Positions 33,742-45,080 are shown, counted from the first letter of the stretch. The stretch: 64,000 bases of DNA from Hippasteria phrygiana (GCA_037893225.1 JAZGUH010000197.1:186001-250000); one strand, 5' to 3'. Made by a program: numbers and translations. The notes: generated from the letters alone by a model not told the origin.

Positions 33742-35206
33742 TCAGTTGAGTTTCTGCATAATTTGCTCAAAGGCCTGCAGACGTGACATTGTATGATCTG
33801 AAGCTCGAAAGTAGTAATTTGTGAGCTGGTCATTCATTTTCTCAAATGTCTGTTGAGAAAAGCGTGATAAAGAGCCATGAATTGCTAGTGAAGAAGGCAT
33901 ATATGCATGGACATCACATGCATATATAGTCACATCTTTTGCCAAGTATGTTTGTGCATAGAGCTTCTCCCATTGTTTTGACTTTGTCTGAAAATGATCA
34001 ATTTCAAAATTGTCCATATTGCTCTTAGCCATTCTCATTATTTCCGAGAAATTAACCCAAAGCTGTTCGATATGTCCTAATTTGTTATGCCAAGGATTAC
34101 TTCTCTACGGTTGATGTTGTTTTGTATTTTAGTGTGCTCTAGTCCAACAAAGTCGCGATATTCCATTAAGCGAGTGGCTTTGTTAGTCATGAAGTGCCAT
34201 TCGATTCTCAAGTTATTGATGAACGTTTCAAACTGTAGGATTGATCTACATTTTGTTTTGTCGACATTAACTTGATTTCTAGCAATGTTGTCGTTTGTCC
34301 TCAAGTCTTGAATAAGCTTTCTGATTAACTGATCTGATATTCATAGAAATAAGTGCAGGGGGTCCATGATTACATTTTCGTAGTCTACAGGAAACATGGG
34401 AGGGGTTTAATTCTCTTCCAGGGCGTTTGGAAAGTTCACTGATTTCCTCCATTGAGCGATTATCCCATGTCTTGTCAACATCCCAAAATTTGTCAGATGG
34501 GCACTTGCGCCAAACACAGCAGAACTTACTGGAGCAAGCCCCCAGGCCCATCATTTCATTCATGAATTTAAGATCTGCGCAGAAACAGAACTTCAAGTGA
34601 ATTGTTTTTCCCTGATACTGAACAGATTTTAAGTTCCTGATTGTGTCAACTACATCAGCCAATATGGGTTTTAAGTTGCATGTATTTTTCAGGTTGACGA
34701 GCCAATGCTACAATGTGATCACTCGACTGAAATTGGTTATGCACGATCATGAATCCTATCACAGTCACTTAATATAAACGAGAGCCAAACCCAGTTCCAT
34801 CACCACATATTTTAACCTTCACTGTACCACCATCAGTAAAGACGAGACTCTCATGGAGGGCCGACATTTGGTTTAAAGCCTGAACAAGTTTTGTTTCAAG
34901 CTTCTGGGAGACTGATCGAAGGTTTGCATTGGCCTCTACTGTAAAAAGACCATTTATTTCTTTTGCCCTCTGCTGTATGCAGTGCAATGAAGGAAGCAAA
35001 CCTGATGAAGTAATGGCAATTTCTTGATAAACTATGTCCGGAATGCAGTATATGCCCTTTAGAAACAACACAGTATCAACTGGTATGGATGCCCTTTGGT
35101 TTGGGGGATGACCAAAATGTTCCTGCAGTGAAGATGTGTTGCCATAATGATCGGATATAAGCACTTTATTGGGAATTAACCCCTCCTGACCAATCAAATC
35201 CCACAA
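33742..35206 (-). pseudogene. Degenerate DDE-like transposase of the GDGT-motif family
   Basis: Reading leftward on the minus strand, broken frames give in order: IPVDTVLFLKGIYCIPDIV, then VKVKICGDGTGFGSRLY, a stop-filled gap (34663-34768), ADVVDTIRNLKSVQYQGKTI, FCFCADLKFMNEMMGLGAC, CCVWRKCP and TWDNRSMEEISEL. Last come IHGSLSRFSQQTFEKMNDQL and NYYFRASDH. From memory these blocks match multi-copy uncharacterised proteins of cnidarians and other invertebrates that look like transposases, with the GDGT and ADLKF aspartates as likely catalytic positions. Frameshifts and stops show it is dead. The element ends were not found. Confidence 0.6.
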
Positions 35207-35357
35207 ACATTTTGTGTAAGAATTTAAACTCTTCTGTTGTTGAGCTTTTCCACTGTCTCGAGTAATTTTGTTTGCCTACTCTCTTTTGTATTTGTTTGTG
35301 TTGTCTTTTCATGAGCCTATTGACAAGGATTTTTGTTTTTTTCACTTGTTTTTTCAA
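35166..35357 (-). pseudogene. Lysine-rich leader segment of the transposase-like locus
   Basis: A minus-strand frame rich in Lys/Arg/Gln (MKKQVKKTKILVNRLMKRQH), overlapping the start of the previous block in another frame. It fits a basic linker between a THAP domain and the catalytic part, but is too simple to be sure. Confidence 0.35.
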
Positions 35358-35998
35358 CTGTTTAGCTTCCTGACTGACTTTTTTACCTTTCCTTCAGCAA
35401 CCTTTCTGCGCTTTGTCTCGCTTTCTAGTTCATGTTTTATTCTGCGCTTTGTTCCACCAAGTTTTACAATGCACTTCTTTTTGTCAAGTATCTCTTGACC
35501 TTGTCTTCCTCCTTTTCTAAACTTTTGTTTTATCTTTAGTGAACAAACACTTAATGTTGTTCCTTAGACTTGAAGTGGTGGAATCTTTGTCTACAAACTT
35601 TGTGTCAATTTGTTCGTGTTTGCAAATTTTCCTCTAAAACTAACTGTGCTGTTTCTTTTGCCCAATATGGGTGATCAATTTGTTTTACTAGTTCATACAC
35701 GAACAGATTACTGACCTCTATCAACCAGTCATTGTTCGCATCTTGAACTGCAACTACAACATTCTTGTTGAATGTTAGAACTTAGAATGGCGGGCAACAA
35801 AAGAATTAAAATGCAATACAGTTTTGCCATCTGTACAGTACCTGAAATTTAAAGGATCTGAAATAGATTGGGTGGTTACTCAAGCTAAGTGGAATCTTCA
35901 AATGATACTCTTCAATGTTGTAATTTGTACACGTGAATTTCCCCTATAGGCTACTGTACTACATAACAAGTAAAACTACATTAAGCAACTTCAGCTAC

Positions 35999-36432
35999 TA
36001 GGGCTGTCCCAAATATTTGATATTCGATCGTCAAGCGAATATTCGAATACCATTTTGCCAGTTCGAATATTCGAAAAGATATATACATGTATATACAGAT
36101 ACGACTCTGATGCTATTTTAATAGAAAAGTTACGGCGCTTAGCAGTGTCAAATGCTGCATTTTTGTCAATCGTAACTTTTAGTGGATTGAGGTTTATTGT
36201 TCCTGTCCGTAAAACCCTTGATACAACAGGGGCATGCAAAAAAATGTTGTTTGAACAGTCCATAATATCAATCGCCATACGTAAATCACTGGCGTGCTTT
36301 TACGTGCAATGCTTTTTAACCGGTGCGGCATGCACTGAAAAACTTGATCGGCGAGTATCGAATATTCAAATATTCGGTCAAACTCAGTTTCGAATATTCG
36401 AATACTAAATTATTCGAAAATGAACAGCCCTA
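35999..36432. mobile_element. hAT-like MITE with perfect 8-bp target duplication
   Basis: Flanks tcagctac at 35991-35998 and 36433-36440. The ends tagggctgtccc and gaacagccct plus a; subterminal attcgaatat motifs on both sides. Length 434 bp. It lies inside the transposase-like locus, so it is younger than that locus. Confidence 0.9.
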
Positions 36433-36515
36433 TCAGCTACTACAAGGAATAATTTCCATCTTAATACCTGTTAATACCTGTTAAATACCTGTTAATGAAA
36501 TCGATGTCAGTATGA

Positions 36516-36966
36516 TTATGTAGCCTTTTCATAAATCTCAAGTTGGCCACATAACCTCTGTGATAGTCTCTTTTCCAAGTGTGGCGTAAACCTCAGATAG
36601 GCAAAGTCTTTCACGGAGCCACATTGATATGGATGTATTGTCAATGATAGCCAAATCTCCTGCTTCGTTGCATATTCTGTTAAAGAAATGTTTTCCCGAG
36701 GATGGGTTGAAGGGATGAAATGTCTCCACGGTACAATGTATATGTGTTCATTTCCGGCTCTTCTCACTTTCCATACAACACTCCCAGTTTCTTTTACAAA
36801 CTTTCTGAATGTTTCCCTCTGGACTGGTACTTGATCTCCAGTGCCCAAAGACTTGCTGTTGACCAGGGTTTCTTCTGAGATCTGAAAGATACGAACAAAC
36901 AGTAGTTCATGGGTACTTTTGGCCTCAACTCCATGACCAGAGGTAGACATCAAAAGTTCCATGCTC
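36516..36966 (-). pseudogene. Middle ORF of the transposase-like locus
   Basis: An open minus-strand frame of about 150 codons (blocks VKETGSVVWKVRRAGNEHIY, VPWRHFIPSTHPRENI, HPYQCGSVKDFAYLRFTP) ends in a stop at 36516. A splice acceptor ctacactag may precede it. I do not recognise a domain. Its position between the THAP exon and the GDGT block, on the same strand, suggests one transposon gene, but phase with the THAP exon does not fit directly. Confidence 0.4.
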
Positions 36967-37651
36967 CTAGTGTAGGATACAAATAAATATGGTAAACATA
37001 CTGTGCAAATTCAATCTCTATTCAATGTGGCTGATGGCGGGCACAAATATAACTTGTACAATGGAAAAAGTTTGCTGTGTTTATAAATGTTATATAAGCA
37101 ACAACAAAGCAGCCTATTTTTTTTTATCAAGTTAAACTTGATCAGATTCTTATTTTGAGGGAATCCTTTGCTGATTTAATAATACTCCATCATGTTTGGT
37201 AGAAACAGAAAGTAGGCCTATCTACTGGCCTTAAAGTGAAAACAGGCACTGTCAAACGTTAACTTAAAAGGAAACATGCTTCTCAAATTGACCGGATCAC
37301 ATTTTATTTCATAAATAAATTCATTTATATGTATTAAATGTGAATTAAAATCCAAACTGGTTCAAGTGAAGTTTTAGTGTGATTATTTGCCGCTCAAAAA
37401 TTGACCCCCCCCTTTTTGAAATTTGTTGAGACTCAAATTGAGGGCGCTGTTCGTGACGTAGACCAAGGCACCGAAATTCATGGATCGACTCGATAGTCTG
37501 GACCCGGCCCGTATACACACACTAGGTCTACACGTGCAATTTCGTAAGTTGCAACAACAACTAACATCGAACTTACCCTGATTTTCTCCCTTTTAGCGAA
37601 GGCTCCTCGGGGAATGGGCCGTTTAGCTGTGTTCGCCTATATCTTACTCAC

Positions 37652-37921
37652 ATCTGAGAACTTTGTTGGGATGGCAGTGGACTTGAGCATATTTTTAATG
37701 GTCATCCCAAAGGATTTGAAAATACCAGTATCGAAACACGACGGCTCAAAGTGGTCGCTACATAACGCTGAGAAGCTGCTGGGGCTGGACCACTTTGCTC
37801 TTGTCACCTTCACTTTCGCCGTCCAAATTCTCCTATATTTCGCATCAGTTGGAAATAAATGAAGGCTTACTCCATCCGTCGTTGTTTTGCTGCACTTAGC
37901 AACCACACACCTTGTCGGCAT
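37652..37921 (-). CDS. THAP-type zinc-finger exon
   Basis: The exon starts at ATG (37921-37919) and runs 90 codons to a strong donor (gat|gtgagtaag on the minus strand). It has the C2CH pattern of THAP domains: MPTRCVVAKC at the start, RRIW, then FSALCSDHF, and the AIPTKF box at the end. THAP domains bind DNA and head P-element-like and other transposases as well as host regulators. It is intact, unlike the frames downstream, so it could be a usable exon of a transposon gene or of an uncharacterised host gene. It lies antisense within intron 12 of the main gene. Confidence 0.75.
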
Positions 37922-39290
37922 GGCCGAAAAACACTATATTTTGCTTAGATTTTGGACGAAGAATTTTCGCTGTACAATGTACACACAATGCATACCCATG
38001 ATGAATGGGTAATGTGCCTCGATCTACGTCACACACTTATGTTAATGAGGGTCCCACTCAGGGGGCGGAGTAGCTTGGACAAACATTTTCAAAAATTGTT
38101 TTCTCATATTTAATCTGGGAAATAATTGTCTCTGGACACAATATCATTGTCAAGATAATACTTTATTGTTTTAAGCAGGAATAATGCAATATAAATCCTA
38201 AATCATGTTTCCTTTAAGTCATACATGTCATTTCCAGCTCTAACATTAAATTTGCGAATTTTCCATGAGCCACGGTTTAATTTTTCAAAAAAAAAAGGCA
38301 GTAAAAAAGGCTTAATCATGATTGAATAATGTATTTCTGGTTTTCTAAAACCATCAGTGCAACTTATGTAGAGGTACTTAATGCTTGATTTTGTTCATCA
38401 AGAACCGTGAACTCAATACACGTACATGTACATTGAAGGAACAGTTAACGTTAGTCACTTGTCATGCATGATGATGTGGCCGATCTACCCACTACAATAA
38501 TGGTAGACGCCTAACGTTAGGACGACAATACACGATGGCACATTCACAAAAAAGACAAAATTTCTCTCGCCGTTGCTAAAATCTGAGAATGTATCTGCCT
38601 TTAAAATGTAAACCAAAATGAAGTGTATGAAATACTCTTTCTGGACATGTGCATACTTTTTCATTCAGTGACCAATAACGTACCGGATTGTGCCTTGTCG
38701 TTATGTGCTGCAAGTGACAGTCTCTCTCAAGTGACAGTTTCTCAAATTATTTTGTGTACGCTGGCTACGCTTCGCAACGGCCTTTCCAAAGACGTATATG
38801 AAGAAGTATTTTATTGGTCTACGCTTTGCTCCAATAATGACGTGGGTGATGTTTGTCCAATCGCATTCGTTTTAACATCACTATTTAGGTCATGGCCTAA
38901 ATATGTCGTAACCGTTTTGGACTAAGGAATCAGCCATCGGGTTGTTGAGTTACAGCAAAATAAAGAGCCCTCATGCGACAAAATGTGGTTATTTTTTAAC
39001 ACTTGTCACAGAAAAGTGAACGAATGCTCACAAATCAAAAATTATTTTTCTGTTTTGGACTAGTTTGTCTGATGTGCGTTTGCAAAGTTATGATTGAAAA
39101 CATGCGCCAAACCCCTAGTTTTAAGGAAATTTGTTTTAACGCGTTTATACTTTACATCACAAATTCATATTTTGTTTGTGCTGAAGCAGATATTTTTTTG
39201 CTTAGCAGCTTCACAGAGTGGGCAACATTTAAGAGCATATAAATTGTCTACAATGAGGTAACTCCATACTTTGTTTTTCTTTTCTTGTAG

Positions 39291-39443
39291 CTGGTGCTGG
39301 AGCTGACGGTTCAGACATCAAACTCGAGCGATGTGCAGGTTGGTCTGACGGCCGTCTTAGAAGCTAACCTGGAAGTTTCCAATGCATTGGGTGCCAAGAA
39401 AGAGGAGACAATGGAAGTTATTTTCACTGTCCAATTACCCAAG
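39291..39443 (+). CDS. Exon 13: C-terminal half of module M5
   Basis: Acceptor ttttcttgtag; phase 0 to phase 0; 51 codons. It encodes LVLELTVQTSNSSDVQVGL, TAVLEANLEVSNA and EVIFTVQLPK before gtaagg. It is the strand-rich second half expected after the signature exon. The composition is clearly coding. Confidence 0.85.
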
Positions 39444-39705
39444 GTAAGGGTTTCATTTGATTACCTGTTTGAAAGGAGGGCCCGACTCCAAACTTTTGTC
39501 TAAATTAAGTTAGACCCAGCAGGTTGCTGTTAGAAATGGTTTGTCAAATGTGTGAAATATAAATGAATCCAATTGTTATTGGCCAGTACTGGTCCAACAC
39601 GGACAGCCATCGCTTGGGTACTTCCACATGCCATTCTATTTCCCAGGTGACTGAATACAATCAATGCTTGCTGGCATTCAAAGCATGTTACTTTTCAGGT
39701 GTGGA

Positions 39706-39707
<2 letters not shown>

Positions 39708-39775
<68 letters not shown>

Positions 39776-39782
39776 CCCCCCC
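39708..39782 (+). repeat. 67-nt pure C tract
   Basis: C from 39708 to 39774, one G, then seven C. The opposite strand is a long G run able to form quadruplex structures. Length is likely to be unreliable in assembly. Confidence 0.95.
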
Positions 39783-40411
39783 TATCATGGCTGCATTTAT
39801 CCATCCATAAAACCTTGGTCGTATTTGTCTACAGGCCCAACACTGTACTCCAAATGTGACTGGCTCTACAAAAATGTTTATTGTCGCAAAATTTGAAAAA
39901 TGAGTTATATAAATGAGTTATATACATGTACATATATCCTAAGCTTTAATTTTGTGTAGGTTTGACCCCTGTGACATTTTGTGTTCTTGAGATATCTTGA
40001 CATTTGTATACTCATACCGATTTAACGGAAGTGCATTTAGAGATATGGCCCTGTTTCTGAAAATAAATTATGAAAATCTAGATATAATAGAAGCCAACAA
40101 ACCAAAAACAAAAGAAAATCACTCCTCACAGCCCTGTGTGTTTTCACATACATGTTGTGCGACATATTACCCTTTTTTGTAGACCGGGTCACAAATAGTC
40201 TTGTGTGCATTAAAGCATGGTTTGAATGAATGAAAGAAATGCCTGACTCCAGGTGTTTTTACCCTGATAAACTTCATCAAAGGCAGAATTTAACAAATCT
40301 AGTCATGGTGTTAGATTTTCCTTGCTAGTTGAAGTGAATGGACAGCAGAAATTAAAAACGAAAATCATTTGCAGTTAATGATTGAAAGAAGGGCACAACT
40401 CCAGCTTAGAA

Positions 40412-40469
40412 AATGGTCCCGTGTTGCCATAGAAACATATATGTTTCTATGGCAACACAGGGGACCATT
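40412..40469. repeat. Palindrome with two X-box-like sites
   Basis: Arms of about 28 bp, with one 2-base insertion on the right side, read gttgccatagaaac towards the centre acatatatgt. The 14-mer resembles the RFX X-box (GTNRCC-n2-RGYAAC) with one mismatch and is present once per arm. Confidence 0.7.
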
Positions 40470-40658
40470 CATACTGCATGGGTTTATATTTGTATTAATA
40501 TACATAAAAGGTACCGTTTGTTTTTTCTCAAAACACTGATGGAGTTGGCCCGTCTTTCAACTTCAGGTATTCCTTTTCTTGCTGTGACTGGATAATGAAT
40601 TGAGAGGAGTGTCTTACAGGGCCATCGATACCACTGATTACGCTACAAAAACTGATGT

Positions 40659-40918
40659 ACTGTAAAGCGTTGAGTTCAGGAACGCAGTCCCGGGAAAACT
40701 TTGTGTGAAGTCGAGAAGGGGAACTTCGGAATAATTCTTGGACGACGAACCAACAAAGACAGTCGCACCTCAAAGTGTAGTGTTTGCGAAATTTCTTTAA
40801 ACTTTATTTCCTTTTCCAAATCCCAAACTACATCTTTCCTCTTCAACCTCCAAACGCCAACCCTACTTCTTCAACCGCCAAACGCCAACTCTACTTCTTT
40901 AACCGCCAAACGCCAACT
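40659..40918 (+). repeat. Direct repeat E, copy 1
   Basis: Starts tgtaaagcgttgagttcagg and ends in four short units of the type cttcaaccgccaaacgccaa. Copy 2 at 42325-42572 is about 95 percent the same by eye. The two flank 1.4 kb of other sequence. Confidence 0.85.
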
Positions 40919-41608
40919 GACTAAATTCTTTTTAGAACAAGTAAAACTTCAACTGTTATTCAAATTCCTTTTTATAATATTATTCTCGAATTACTTCAAC
41001 GCATGCACGTACGCATCTTTAACGAACGCACGCACGCACGCATGCACGCATGTACGCAGCTGCTCACGTGCCATGCATAATTATAGTTACTTTTCACATC
41101 ACTACAACTCTCCCATGTTTTGAATAGTATCTACCCCTGTAGATACAAGGGGAATCAATCTTGAAGAGGTGTATCAAAATACATAAACTTAATTAAATAG
41201 CTGTAAAGCATTATGTTTATTTCTTAATATAACTTTTTGCCATCATGAAAACATTAATGGCGATGTATGCAACTTAATATGAAATCAGAAATTATATTCA
41301 CTTTAGTCAAACAGTATCACATGGTCATGATATCAACTAATAATATAAATGCACAGCACTAAACCAAAAGGCGGCTCCTTCTCCCATGTTTTAAATAGAG
41401 CTGGTATCTTAAACAAAACTAGCATATATTCAATTTAACAATGACCGCCGAAACCTTATCAACCTATTAAAAAAAAGCTGCAGACTTCTCTTAATTCTGC
41501 TGACATTAAAAAAAAATGGTGAACAGTTTATTTCGGTAGAAAATTTATTTTTCTACGCGCTTTATGTATCAATGCGGTTTTGCTTGTTTACTGTGCATCA
41601 CGGTGATA

Positions 41609-41677
41609 GTCAACTCGTACCCCAGTCAACTCGTACTCCAGTCAACTCGTACCCCAGTCAACTCGTACCCCAGTCAA
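41609..41677 (+). repeat. 16-bp minisatellite, four units
   Basis: The unit agtcaactcgtacccc is repeated four times with one base change. Confidence 0.85.
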
Positions 41678-42324
41678 TGAAATTCCAATAGACCCAAACC
41701 GAAGCGGAATATACAGAGTACACAGAAGCTGTTCTTAATTAAATTATTTCCGATTACAGTTAAGTTAGACTACAGTTAAGAAACCAAACAACGTTAGTAT
41801 CTCACGGGCCTAACTAAAATAAATGTATCAAACGTTAGCAACACCAGTATTCTGTTCTTTCTAGCTAATCGTTGTCTTGCCTGTCTTCTTATCTTCTTCT
41901 TGTCTTGACACGGCAATCAAAAGTTCTTTCCCCGAGTGCCGATCCAGGTTCCGGTTTTGGCTCTGATCCCGATATCATTAGGCGGCCGGTGCGGCAGCTG
42001 ACACTCTGAATCACGATGGATAGCCTCTCTCACGTCTTCCGTTTCACCCGCACGTACGTATACAGTTTCTTTATTACACTGTTCTTCTCGAACTGGTATC
42101 CGTCGTCGACGCGTCGACGTTCTCCGCTCGTTCAGCTGTCCCCGACGCACTTTGCGTACGTCCGTCTTGGAGATTGTTCAGCGTTGTTCAGGAACTCCCT
42201 CAGCAGGTCTAGAAGTAGGCTTACGTCTACTCCGGCTCCAGTAGGTTAGCAACTTCGCTCGTTAGTGATTGCTCGTTTTCAATCTGTCATCGAAAACTTG
42301 AAGCACCCCGTCCGTGTTACCATT

Positions 42325-42572
42325 GTAAAGCGTCGAGTTCAGGAACGCAGTCCTGGGAAAACTTTGTGTGAAGTTGGGAAGGGGAACTTCGGAATAATTC
42401 TTGGACGAAGAACCAACAAAGACAGTCGCACCTCAAAGTGTAGTGTTTGCGAAATTTCTTTAAACTCTATTTTCTTTTCCAAATCCCAAACTACATCTTT
42501 CCTTTTCAACCTCCAAACGCCAACCCTACTTCTTCAACCGCCAAACGCCAACTCTACTTCTTCAACCGCCAA
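42325..42572 (+). repeat. Direct repeat E, copy 2
   Basis: Second copy of 40659-40918, same orientation. With copy 1 it could form the ends of a small LTR-type (TRIM) element, though no primer-binding site or reverse transcriptase is visible between them. Confidence 0.85.
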
Positions 42573-42630
42573 ATGCCAAAATAATCCAACGAATCCTTTA
42601 TTGGACTTGTGCAACTACTAATTGCAAGTG

Positions 42631-43051
42631 TGCTCCTGATGCTCCTGATGACGTCACGGACATGCTCCTGATGACGTCACGGACATGCTCCTGATGACGT
42701 CACGGACATGCTCCTGATGACATCACGGACATGCTCCTGATGACATCACGGACATGCTCCTGATGACATCACGGACATGCTCCTGATGACATCACGGACA
42801 TGCTCCTGATGACATCACGGACATGCTCCTGATGACATCACGGACATGCTCCTGATGACATCACGGACATGCTCCTGATGACATCATGGACATGCTCCTG
42901 ATGACATCACGGACATGCTCCTGATGACATCATGGACATGCTCCTGATGACATCACGGACATGCTCCTGATGACATCACGGACATGCTCCTGATGACATC
43001 AGACATGCTCCTGATGACATCAGACATGCTCCTGATGACATCACGGACATG
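42631..43051 (+). repeat. 23-bp minisatellite (catgctcctgatgacatcacgga), about 18 units
   Basis: Tandem units of 23 bp; two late units have a 2-bp deletion. The first three units contain the palindrome tgacgtca, and later units have tgacatca instead. Confidence 0.95.
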
Positions 43052-43139
43052 TTTCAAGATATTTCTCAACAGAGATGACCTCAATCATCCACCTACTGTT
43101 CATTACACTTTGTTGAGACAATAACTTATTGTTTCTTTT

Positions 43140-43306
43140 GTTAATGGAGAATTCTTCTTCTACGGCCGCAAATTCAAAATCTGGATGAAGCTCCCGAAAC
43201 AATTAGAGACACCAGTTCATTCCACACTTTCAAGACACTGGTAACACTCATGAAAGCTCACCTCTTTCAGGAGGCTTACAACTCATTTTGTGCCTCAGTG
43301 CCGTAG
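43140..43306 (+). mobile_element. LINE-derived C-terminal fragment
   Basis: A frame to the stop at 43304-43306 reads APETIRDTSSFHTFKTLVTL and KAHLFQEAYNSFCASVP. This is the usual end of L2/CR1-type reverse transcriptase proteins. An upstream fragment FYGRKFKIW in another frame indicates a frameshift. No RT core. Confidence 0.78.
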
Positions 43307-43444
43307 AGCAAACGTTTTCATTTTAGCCCTTTTGAATGATGAATGTCATAATTCCAGAATGCCCTCATAATAAGGCATTCCAAAATTAGCATTCCGATTT
43401 TATTGAAATATATTTTAATGATCTATTTCCCTTTTTTTGGACAG

Positions 43445-43727
43445 TCAACTTTTAAGCTTTGCTGCCCAGAGTCTGCCTTCTACATGCGACCGGGTGAAAT
43501 AGAGCACTGTAACGTTACCATGACAATCCTGGACAGCTCGGTCGCAATCATTCTTGAGCTGGACACGCCATTCAACGACACCGCAGCCATGACCATGAAC
43601 AATGTGGAAGTAGGCCCCGGTGGCTACAACGTGCAGTTCAATGCACCAGACGTTGTTTTGATGTCGAGCGGTAATACCTCGCAAAATAACTTTGCCAGGC
43701 TGGACTTCGGAAGAATTGTCAACACAG
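43445..43727 (+). CDS. Exon 14: N-terminal half of module M6 and signature
   Basis: Acceptor tttttggacag; phase 0 in, phase 1 out at acag|gtataa. It encodes STFKLCCPESAFYMRPGEIE, HCNVTMTILDS, then a long acidic-polar stretch, and NFARLDFGRIVNT. This is the closest match to the consensus signature. Three cysteines lie early (CC and HC). The donor falls directly after the signature, as in exons 5 and 9. Confidence 0.92.
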
Positions 43728-43865
43728 GTATAAAGGATTGATTTTGTTTTTGTTTTTTTGGTGGGAGGGGGGTGGTGTGGGGAGGCAGAGGTACTTGCTC
43801 CTACAACGTTTCCAACTCATTTCATCTGGCAATTCAGTTTGAATGAATTGGATTGAATTTAGTTT

Positions 43866-44133
43866 CAGGGTGAGATTGGCCAAAAATGAAAAATCCACGA
43901 AATCCATGAAAATTCCACGAGGAACCCCGATCAACATATAGTTTGTATTTGACTAAAGGCACCCCCTTAAAATATCAATTTTTATTGGTCTATATCCACT
44001 TTTACAAGTAAAAACACCTTTAGGACAACACCTCAGGAATTCCAGATTGCAAAAGAGATTCTTTAAAAATTTCTGAAAGCCCAACAAAAAATTCTGAAAT
44101 TAGGAGAAATCCTGATAAATCTCACCCCTGTAG
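43866..44133 (-). repeat. Dispersed repeat A, copy 2 (inverted)
   Basis: Reverse complement relative of 13525-13775, from cagggtgagattggcc to aatctcacccctg. It lies 139 bases downstream of exon 14. Confidence 0.75.
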
Positions 44134-44324
44134 TTTACATTGCTTCAAATTGGAATGCTGGGTTTCAAATTATAAAATTATACTAACTCAATTTCAAAAG
44201 GACTGTGGCTAAGTTATAGTTTTTGTGGAATTGAGTAGTGCGCTATGGTGCCAATCTTCGATTGACTTAACCCGTCGTGTTTTTTTCAAACAGATATTTT
44301 TTGCCCATAACAAAAACAAAAATT

Positions 44325-44603
44325 GGTGAGGTGAGGTGAGGTGAGGTGAGGTGAGGTGAGGTGAGGTGAGGTGAGGTGAGGTGAGGTGAGGTGAGGTGAG
44401 GTGAGGTGAGGTGAGGTGAGGTGAGGTGAGGTGAGGTGAGGTGAGGTGAGGTGAGGTGAGGTGAGGTGAGGTGAGGTGAGGTGAGGTGAGGTGAGGTGAG
44501 GTGAGGTGAGGTGAGGTGAGGTGAGGTGAGGTGAGGTGAGGTGAGGTGAGGTGAGGTGAGGTGAGGTGAGGTGAGGTGAGGTGAGGTGAGGTGAGGTGAG
44601 GTG
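44325..44603 (+). repeat. Pentanucleotide satellite (ggtga), about 56 units
   Basis: 279 bases of perfect ggtga repeats. Because the unit is five bases, all frames cycle through the same codons, and a meaningless open frame results on the minus strand. Confidence 0.97.
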
Positions 44604-44656
44604 TTTCAACCGCCCCTTGGATCTGCCCTTGGGTTGTTTATTGGCTTATCTTCCCC

Positions 44657-45080
44657 CAGTACCACATTCTTTGTTCAGTCAAGCATAAAACCTCTTACGC
44701 AGATAAAGCAGCCGACTGCTTGTTGAATGGTTGTATTTTCACCGAACCAAAGTTTTTACCCTCAAGAATTGATTGAAAAAGAAAATGTTGTGTGTCATAT
44801 GGTGTACAACCGAAATTCATAAAATAGCCAAGTGTAACAGGAAAGTTGTTTGTCACTGAACAAATGGCACTCCATACGGTTTTCTCAAAATATCGGACAC
44901 ATGAATTTGATAGCCCCATTGGAAAGATCGGAATTGGTATAAAGATCATGATATGCATGGACAGCAAAAAACACAAATACTACAGTTCATTGAAACATGG
45001 TGAATGTAAATTTTTTGTTTGGATACTCTGGTGTGTGGTTTCCTTGTCGAGTAAACTCGACATTGATAAGGAAAGGGTTA
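44657..45080 (+). repeat. Dispersed repeat B, copy 2
   Basis: Same order and orientation as 15128-15715, with internal deletions. Its right end lies about 24 bases before the acceptor of exon 15, so the branch point and pyrimidine tract of that acceptor are at or inside the repeat edge. Confidence 0.78.

Larger units (their letters stand above)
27808..39290. other. Intron 12, 11.5 kb, a sink of mobile elements
   Basis: Contents called separately: a TTAA-MITE end (27889), hAT element 28240-30695, GC-rich repeat G (30865), TTAA MITE 31368-31591, the minus-strand transposase-like locus 33742-37921 and hAT 35999-36432. The parts 31700-33600 and 37930-39290 are AT-rich, with no element ends or coding frames that I can support, apart from a half foldback at 32395-32465 and an imperfect hairpin at 32876-32940. 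Confidence 0.6.

Noticed and set aside
38623..38925. 100-residue + frame
   Set aside because: No domain, no splice-site agreement with neighbouring exons, and the antisense transposon region ends close by.
39563..39896. Polyproline frames
   Set aside because: Translation of the C tract.
42631..43051. CRISPR-like regular repeat
   Set aside because: Units are contiguous without unique spacers, and the context is a eukaryotic intron.
44286..44609. Minus-strand frame of TSPHL repeats
   Set aside because: Translation of the ggtga satellite.
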